DNA of 20,595 nucleotides, from contig JAGODU010000068.1 in assembly GCA_017998095.1 (NCBI GenBank), positions 1-20,595 of the forward strand, written 5' to 3'. This document shows positions 16,687 to 20,595 of the stretch, one piece after another. A program made the position numbers and the translations under genes. The stretch comes from Prolixibacteraceae bacterium. GTDB taxonomy: Bacteria > Bacteroidota > Bacteroidia > Bacteroidales > Prolixibacteraceae. Position 1 is the first letter of the stretch. Each line of letters opens with the position of its first letter. The notes under the pieces were generated by a model. It searched no databases, had not been told where the DNA came from, and was given only the letters and a program-made list of their open reading frames with translations.

Positions 16687-17478
16687 TCAATAATAAATAA
16701 AAGTCTCTGATCCATTTTTGCTTACAGGCAAATTATGAGAATTATATCTATAGATGTTTTCGGTTATTTGAACTTTGTCAATAGATTTATCGACTTCCTG
16801 AATAATTGTATATGTTTCCTTTATAATGTTATTTGTATTAGTATATTCTCCGGGTATCTTCAAAGAACTAAATGCTTTATAGGGATTAATCTTACTATCG
16901 TACTTATACTCAGTTGTAGTTTGAAGTTCTGTCTCTCCTGAGTCAAGAATCCAATAATGAAGTTTTTCAGATAGGTTGTCATTATCGTCATATTCATAGT
17001 CAATATATCCTGTCTGTTCATTTTCATGATAAAAAGTTTGCCGGGTCATCCTGCCTTTTTCATCATAGCTGAATTCACAGATATCGATGTTGCTCTCCGA
17101 TTTTATCAAATTTCCATTATTGTCGTAGCTATAAATTTTTGTACTATTCTTCTTAGTGTTTTCAGGATTTACCCATTCCTTTCTATTCATTGCTGAATCT
17201 GCAATATAGCTTGAACTGCTAAACATACGCGAATCGACATAGTGGTCGGATGAAATCAGTCTGCCATTTTGATAGTTGTGCTTTGTATAATGATATTTAC
17301 TTTTCTCTTCAACAATTTGATCTGATTCATTATAAGTAAATTCGTAACATAGCTCGGAATCATACTTTATTTGATGCAACAAGCCTGAATTATTGCCATT
17401 AATTAATTGATCCCCTGAGTCGCAGGCTGACATAATAACTGTAAGTAACAGGATTGGTAAAAAAGTTCTCATTCCCAT
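16687..17478 (-). CDS. YD-repeat (RHS-like) lipoprotein
   Basis: Predicted lipoprotein. The frame is open up to an ATG at 17535, but that start would put a 19-residue polar extension before the signal peptide, so the ATG at 17478 (MGMRTFLPILLL) is preferred; a third ATG at 17472 is equally good for the signal. The lipobox is MSAC with C19, followed by DSGDQ. The mature protein (263 aa in total) carries several short repeats of the Y-D-x-x-G-x-L type, for example YDNNGNLIKSES, YDEKGRMTRQTF and YDDNDNLSEKLH, spaced about 20-25 residues apart, as in RHS/YD-repeat and DUF4595-like proteins. These fold as beta-hairpins and often serve in binding on the cell surface. There is no toxin domain at the C-terminus, so a polymorphic-toxin role is unlikely. 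Confidence 0.72.
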   Translation of the reverse strand: MGMRTFLPILLLTVIMSACDSGDQLINGNNSGLLHQIKYDSELCYEFTYNESDQIVEEKSKYHYTKHNYQNGRLISSDHYVDSRMFSSSSYIADSAMNRKEWVNPENTKKNSTKIYSYDNNGNLIKSESNIDICEFSYDEKGRMTRQTFYHENEQTGYIDYEYDDNDNLSEKLHYWILDSGETELQTTTEYKYDSKINPYKAFSSLKIPGEYTNTNNIIKETYTIIQEVDKSIDKVQITENIYRYNSHNLPVSKNGSETFIYY

Positions 17479-17562
17479 ATAATTCGTTTTGGTACATGAT
17501 GATAACCAGGGCAGAAAGGTTGCTCCATAATGCATAAAAATATACTCAGTTTAAATTTATTA

Positions 17563-18432
17563 TTACCGGTGCTTAATAAATGTTCCGTTATCTAATTCTT
17601 TAAAAGCCAGATTGAGTTCTTCATTAGTATTCATTACAATCGGGCCACCCCATGCAACAGGTTCCTGTATTGGCCTCGCAGCTAATAATACAAACCTTGC
17701 ACCCTGGTTTCCTGAACGAACTTCAACAAGATCGTTGATGTTATTGTCTTTATTTGACGAAGTAAACAATACCGCACAAGATTTATTTTCAAACTGAGAC
17801 AGGGTTTCATCAACTGCAAGTGTTCCATCGAGTAAGTAAATAAACAATGTTTCGTCATTCGGGGTTTCTGAATATGTCCAGATGCTATTAGAATTTAAAT
17901 CAATATCAATATACTTAACTTTTACATACTTACCTTCAAAGACACCACTTTTACCTTTATAAGTACCTGCCAGTATTCTTACAACTGCGTTTTCTTCTTC
18001 AAACAAAGTAACCTTGTCATGAGTAATATCTCCGTAAGCCGGAGTAGTCATTTTATCTTTTGCAGGTAAGTTTACCCAAAGCTGGCAGCCCAGCATTCTT
18101 TCTGAAGCTTTGGGCATTTCCTGATGAATAATACCTGAGCCTGCAGTCATCCATTGACATTCCAAATCGTTAATTGTTCCTTTATTTCCAAGACTATCAC
18201 CATGTTCTACTTTTCCTTTGATTAAATAGGTTATCGTTTCAATTCCCCTGTGAGGATGCCATGGAAAACCTTTAATATAATCCATAGGATCAGTAGAGTC
18301 AAAACCATCGAGCATTAAAAAGGGGTCAAAATCTTTAATGTTACGTGAACCTAAGACACGGCGTAAGCGTACTCCTGCACCATCGACAGCATTCTGCCCT
18401 CTGATTATTTGTGTTGCTTTTCTTTTTTCCAT
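17563..18432 (-). CDS. Pirin family protein (bicupin, possible quercetinase)
   Basis: Cytosolic protein of 289 aa made of two cupin domains. The N-terminal pirin block is intact: FPWHPHRGIETITYLIKG (56-73) and AGSGIIHQEMP (97-107), giving metal ligands H59, H61, H103 and E105, which correspond to the Fe/Mn site of pirins with quercetin 2,3-dioxygenase activity. The C-terminal cupin (about 170-280) keeps its structural motifs but no metal site, as usual. Length is normal. Bacterial pirins are linked to redox or stress responses and central metabolism, but the physiological role is generally unsettled. A 53-aa membrane protein gene ends 63 bp upstream on the same strand, and the YD-repeat gene starts 84 bp downstream. 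Confidence 0.93.
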   Translation of the reverse strand: MEKRKATQIIRGQNAVDGAGVRLRRVLGSRNIKDFDPFLMLDGFDSTDPMDYIKGFPWHPHRGIETITYLIKGKVEHGDSLGNKGTINDLECQWMTAGSGIIHQEMPKASERMLGCQLWVNLPAKDKMTTPAYGDITHDKVTLFEEENAVVRILAGTYKGKSGVFEGKYVKVKYIDIDLNSNSIWTYSETPNDETLFIYLLDGTLAVDETLSQFENKSCAVLFTSSNKDNNINDLVEVRSGNQGARFVLLAARPIQEPVAWGGPIVMNTNEELNLAFKELDNGTFIKHR

Positions 18433-18495
18433 AATGTTGATTTTTAAGTTTTAACGATACTGATATAAACCGTAAAATGAATCTTTTATTAGCCT

Positions 18496-18657
18496 TTATT
18501 TGAATTTCCTCTCAGTATATTGCCCAAAATAGTATAATGCTACAATTGGAATAAGCATAAACTTAGCTGATTTTTCAAGCATTTCAAGCTCACCAAGGAT
18601 GATTAATATTATTGCAATAAGTAAAATCACAATAATGTTGATGGTTCTTTTCTTCAT
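18496..18657 (-). CDS. 53-aa membrane miniprotein
   Basis: Short ORF from ATG at 18657 to TAA at 18496. It starts MKKRTINIIVILLIAIILII and continues with LGELEMLEKSAKFMLIPI, a second hydrophobic segment (about 34-45) and a basic tail ending TERKFK. The design is a positive N-terminus, a transmembrane helix (about 6-22), a polar linker, a second shorter hydrophobic segment and a basic C-terminus, so it is probably a two-helix inner-membrane peptide with both ends in the cytosol. It ends 63 bp before the pirin gene on the same strand and may share its transcript. Function is not recognised. Support comes from the well-formed topology and the AT-rich start with no competing frame; translation is not proven. 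Confidence 0.6.
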   Translation of the reverse strand: MKKRTINIIVILLIAIILIILGELEMLEKSAKFMLIPIVALYYFGQYTERKFK

Positions 18658-18761
18658 GTTACTTAGTTATACTAATATTTTTCAAAACGAGATTAAAGAT
18701 CGTAAGTTAAAAAATTTAAACCTAATTCTCATTATGAGGAAGTTATAGTTATATGCAATTT

Positions 18762-18869
18762 TTAAAGCCCATCAATTGAAGTACTTTCATCAACTATCAT
18801 AACTCCGGCAGGATTTCCTTCAAAAGGCATGACGATAAATGAACCAACCTGATATACTTTATTCTTCAT
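18762..18869 (-). pseudogene. N-terminal remnant of a PhzF-family gene
   Basis: From ATG at 18869 the frame encodes 35 residues that begin MKNKVYQVGSFIVMPFEGNP and continue AGVMIVDESTSIDGL, then a TAA. The pattern Y-Q-V-x-x-F-x-x-x-P-F-x-G-N-P-A-G-V is the conserved first strand-loop of PhzF-like isomerase/epimerases, which are normally about 260-300 aa. Shifting frame just after the stop gives ALKIAYNYNFL, reminiscent of the following PhzF helix, so a frameshift plus deletion is likely. The catalytic residues further along are absent. It is a decayed fragment: the remaining ~230 residues are gone and the miniprotein gene begins 105 bp beyond. Confidence 0.68.
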
Positions 18870-19093
18870 GTTTTAACTTTAATTATTGACAATATTTGCT
18901 AAAATAGAATCAATTTAGTTATTATATAAAGCTTTGTCTGCTAATGTTTTCTGAAAATTGTAATGAATAATCACAAATTATCAAACAGACTACCCTTCAT
19001 ATAAAACTTGCTTGTTGTCAAAAACAAAATATTAGTGTAGCATTTGATAATTACATCCCATGTAAAGAAATAGTATACAAATTTTTAAGTGAA
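18870..19093. other. Intergenic stretch with no recognised feature
   Basis: AT-rich sequence between the PhzF remnant and the terminator hairpin of the FISUMP gene. Neither strand has an ORF above about 20 codons with a plausible start. A pair of 10-bp inverted arms (18976-18985 and 19043-19052) is 57 bp apart and low in complexity, so no function is assigned. It may hold the old promoter of the PhzF gene. Confidence 0.5.
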
Positions 19094-19119
19094 GCAAAGG
19101 TAGAGGTCACTACCTTTGC
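19094..19119 (-). terminator. Hairpin downstream of the FISUMP gene, likely terminator
   Basis: GCAAAGGTAG and CTACCTTTGC form perfect 10-bp arms around a 6-nt loop, starting 16 bp after the FISUMP stop codon. In the minus direction the stem is followed by TTCACTTAAAAATTT, which is U-rich but broken, so this is a probable rather than a strong intrinsic terminator. Confidence 0.6.
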
Positions 19120-19135
19120 AAACATCAATATTTTA

Positions 19136-19888
19136 TTAATCCTTAATCAAACGAACAGAATAACCATCAGCCCTGAGATCATATCCAATAAGCCTTGAAA
19201 AATACTTGTCTTCGTAATTTATTAAAATACAATATATTGATTCATATTCAACTTCATCATAAGTCCACCAAATTCCAGTTTCACCAAGAGATTCAAACCC
19301 TCGATAAGTGCGTTTGCCGCCCGGAAGAGCAGAAAAACCTGAGCTATTGTTGTTCTCTGGTGAGAATCCAGGAGAACCTTCCTCTTCAGAAGATTTCCAA
19401 TTGGTTTTAGAGGCCATTGCTTTTGCAAACATGCGACGATCTGTTGTTCCATCAAAATTGAAACCATTGGCCATAAGGTATTCTTCTAAAATAGTACAAT
19501 CCGCATCGGTAGGTACATGCCAACCTGCCGGGGCAAGCTTACCAGTATTTAATGCATACCAGTTGTAAAGTCTTCCGTAAGTGTCTGCATTTTTCTCGAG
19601 ATTATCGTAATTACAATATGCCCCTGAAGTTAATTCGTCCCACTTACTATTATCGGTAACATTAGGAATATTTGATCCATCATTGTATTTTGTTGTCTTC
19701 AGGTTCTCTTTCATCCATACCTGAGTGCCAATCTTTACTGTATTATAGGAGTTGCCATCTGCATCTTTTAACGTTCCAGCACTTTGTCCATCACCCCCGG
19801 GGTCATCTGTTTTATCACATGAAATAGCAGTAGTAAAAATAAAACATGCAATAAAAAGAAGATTGATTAAATGTTTTACATTTTTCAT
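19136..19888 (-). CDS. FISUMP-domain lipoprotein
   Basis: Lipoprotein of 250 aa. The signal peptide ends in AISC (lipid cysteine C24), followed by DKTDD and a Gly-rich linker; the acidic run after the cysteine resembles the Bacteroidota surface-export signal. The rest is one complete 'Fibrobacter succinogenes major paralogous' domain: the opening DADGNSYNTVKIGTQVWMKE (about 42-61), the central YGRLYNWYALNTGKLAPAGWHVPTD block, then SGFSALPGGKRTYRGF, and the end GYSVRLIKD. The domain is a C-type-lectin/FGE-like fold found in large surface-protein families of Bacteroidota and Fibrobacterota; its ligand is unknown. The gene is monocistronic, with a hairpin behind it and a divergent xth ahead. Its coding sequence shows no damage. 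Confidence 0.92.
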   Translation of the reverse strand: MKNVKHLINLLFIACFIFTTAISCDKTDDPGGDGQSAGTLKDADGNSYNTVKIGTQVWMKENLKTTKYNDGSNIPNVTDNSKWDELTSGAYCNYDNLEKNADTYGRLYNWYALNTGKLAPAGWHVPTDADCTILEEYLMANGFNFDGTTDRRMFAKAMASKTNWKSSEEEGSPGFSPENNNSSGFSALPGGKRTYRGFESLGETGIWWTYDEVEYESIYCILINYEDKYFSRLIGYDLRADGYSVRLIKD

Positions 19889-19986
19889 AATAATTTAAAT
19901 TTTAGTGTTTTTTTAAGCCTTTTTATCTTTATGATTTTTTAATCCACTCTTATGGAATATAGAAACGAAAGGCCAATATAATAAAA

Positions 19987-19994
19987 TATATTTG
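19987..19994 (+). promoter_or_regulatory. Possible Bacteroidota -7 box for exonuclease III
   Basis: TATATTTG fits the TAnnTTTG consensus exactly and lies 71 bp before the xth start in the 177-bp divergent region. The expected TTTG about 19-21 bp upstream is not seen, so confidence is low. No clear box for the oppositely oriented FISUMP gene was found in the same region. Confidence 0.25.
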
Positions 19995-20065
19995 TAGTTA
20001 TAAAACAAATCATTAGTTTAGCAAACAACATCTTATATATTTCCTGATAAACAAATTACTGTTGT

Positions 20066-20595
20066 ATGAAAATCATCTCGTGGAATGTAAACGGCATACG
20101 TGCTGTTGTACAAAAGAACTTTTTTTCTGATTTTGAATCTATGGCTCCTGACATTCTTTGTCTGCAGGAAACTAAGGCACAAGATATTCAGGTTGCTGAA
20201 GCCCTGGCTCCTTTAAAAGGTTACCATATATTCCCGAATTCAGCTGAAAAAAAAGGTTATTCCGGAACAGCAATCATTTCTAAAACTAAACCACTTTCAG
20301 TATCAAAGGGCATTGGAATTGAAGAGCATGATAATGAAGGCCGGGTTCTTTGTGCTGAATATGATTCATTTTTTTTAATTACTGCCTATGTACCCAATTC
20401 AGGCAGCGAATTAAAGAGGCTTGGTTACAGGCAGGAATGGGACTTAGCTTTTTTCAATTATCTGAAAAATCTGGAAACCCGAAAACCTGTTATCGTATGC
20501 GGCGATTTGAACGTGGCTCATCGTCCTATAGACCTTGCTAATCCAAAGGCTAATTACAACAAGTTTGCAGGATATATGCAGGAAGAAATAGATGG
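20066..20595 (+). CDS. xth: Exodeoxyribonuclease III (5' part, cut by window end)
   Basis: The frame opens at ATG 20066 and runs off the window after 176 codons. It starts MKIISWNVNGIRAV, the hallmark of ExoIII/AP endonucleases. Active-site motifs of the endonuclease/exonuclease/phosphatase fold are present: N7, metal-binding E35 in LQETKA, Y108 in TAYVPNSG, and D147 with N149 in CGDLNVAHRPIDLANPK. The last block (GDLNVAH...L.NPK) is the ExoIII signature. The final catalytic Asp-His pair lies beyond the window. The enzyme cuts DNA at abasic sites in base-excision repair and degrades 3' ends; it acts in the cytosol. Full members are about 250-260 aa, so roughly a third is missing here because of the window edge, not truncation. 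Confidence 0.93.
   Translation, partial: MKIISWNVNGIRAVVQKNFFSDFESMAPDILCLQETKAQDIQVAEALAPLKGYHIFPNSAEKKGYSGTAIISKTKPLSVSKGIGIEEHDNEGRVLCAEYDSFFLITAYVPNSGSELKRLGYRQEWDLAFFNYLKNLETRKPVIVCGDLNVAHRPIDLANPKANYNKFAGYMQEEID

Noticed and set aside
14468..17478. Possible polysaccharide-utilisation or polymorphic-toxin locus, suggested by clustered lipoproteins and YD repeats
   Set aside because: There is no SusC/SusD pair, glycoside hydrolase, anti-sigma/sigma pair, toxin domain or immunity gene; only separate lipoproteins and a VOC protein are present.
17479..17535. N-terminal extension of the YD-repeat lipoprotein to the ATG at 17535
   Set aside because: The extra 19 residues are polar and would bury the lipoprotein signal inside the protein; a signal peptide right after the ATG at 17478 or 17472 is more consistent.
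18976..19052. Inverted 10-bp arms AATTATCAAA / TTTGATAATT, 57 bp apart
   Set aside because: They are A/T-only apart from one base pair, too far apart for a stable hairpin, and expected by chance in such AT-rich sequence.
1..20595. CRISPR array, tRNA/rRNA, insertion sequence or phage genes
   Set aside because: No regularly spaced direct repeats, cloverleaf-like segments, transposase, integrase or phage structural genes were found by eye; a covariance-model search was not possible here.

Overview
The window looks like a chromosomal segment of a Bacteroidota (Bacteroidetes) bacterium, most likely a Bacteroidales/Marinilabiliales-type organism. This is inferred from the AT-rich DNA, the weak or absent Shine-Dalgarno sites, a FISUMP-domain lipoprotein, several lipoproteins with the acidic/lysine-rich stretch after the lipid cysteine that marks surface export in this phylum, a PF17131-type LolA-like protein, and occasional TAnnTTTG boxes. 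No rRNA, tRNA, CRISPR array, transposase, prophage gene or integron was seen.

Layout. (1) 1-2192, plus strand: the end of one FtsX/MacB-type ABC permease, a second complete permease overlapping it by 4 bp, and a LolA-like periplasmic protein, probably one lipoprotein or envelope-lipid trafficking operon whose ATPase lies upstream of the window. (2) 2303-3841, plus strand: a large FAD/iron-sulfur oxidoreductase that joins NuoG-like Fe-S modules to a GltD-like flavin domain from which the NAD(P)H-binding half seems to be missing. (3) 3849-7241, minus strand: a 1130-aa membrane sensor histidine kinase (periplasmic Cache-like domain, PAS, GAF, PAS, PAS, HisKA, HATPase), converging on the oxidoreductase with only 7 bp between stop codons. 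(4) 7327-12768, minus strand: a complete, tightly coupled RND efflux operon (lipoprotein adaptor, HAE1-type pump, TolC-like channel). It is followed by an AT-rich terminator-like palindrome, and upstream of it lie a 19-bp palindrome and a long 32-bp-arm hairpin. (5) 13101-14325, minus strand: a secreted alpha/beta hydrolase and a DUF7000-like cytosolic protein. (6) 14468-17478, minus strand: an accessory stretch of lipoproteins (a Cys-motif lipoprotein paired with a PD40/TolB-like propeller lipoprotein, and a YD-repeat lipoprotein) with a VOC/glyoxalase-family protein between them. (7) 17563-19135, minus strand: a pirin, a 53-aa membrane miniprotein, and the N-terminal remnant of a PhzF-family gene. 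(8) 19136-19888, minus strand: a FISUMP lipoprotein. (9) 20066-20595, plus strand: the 5' part of exodeoxyribonuclease III, cut by the window end.

Two parts clearly work as units: the ABC permease/LolA-like operon and the three-gene efflux pump. The rest reads as ordinary accessory envelope content. No unmistakable new system was found. The items most worth a second look are the oxidoreductase without a visible NAD(P)H domain, the 74-bp hairpin at 12963-13036, the PhzF remnant beside an unannotated miniprotein, and the lipoprotein cluster.
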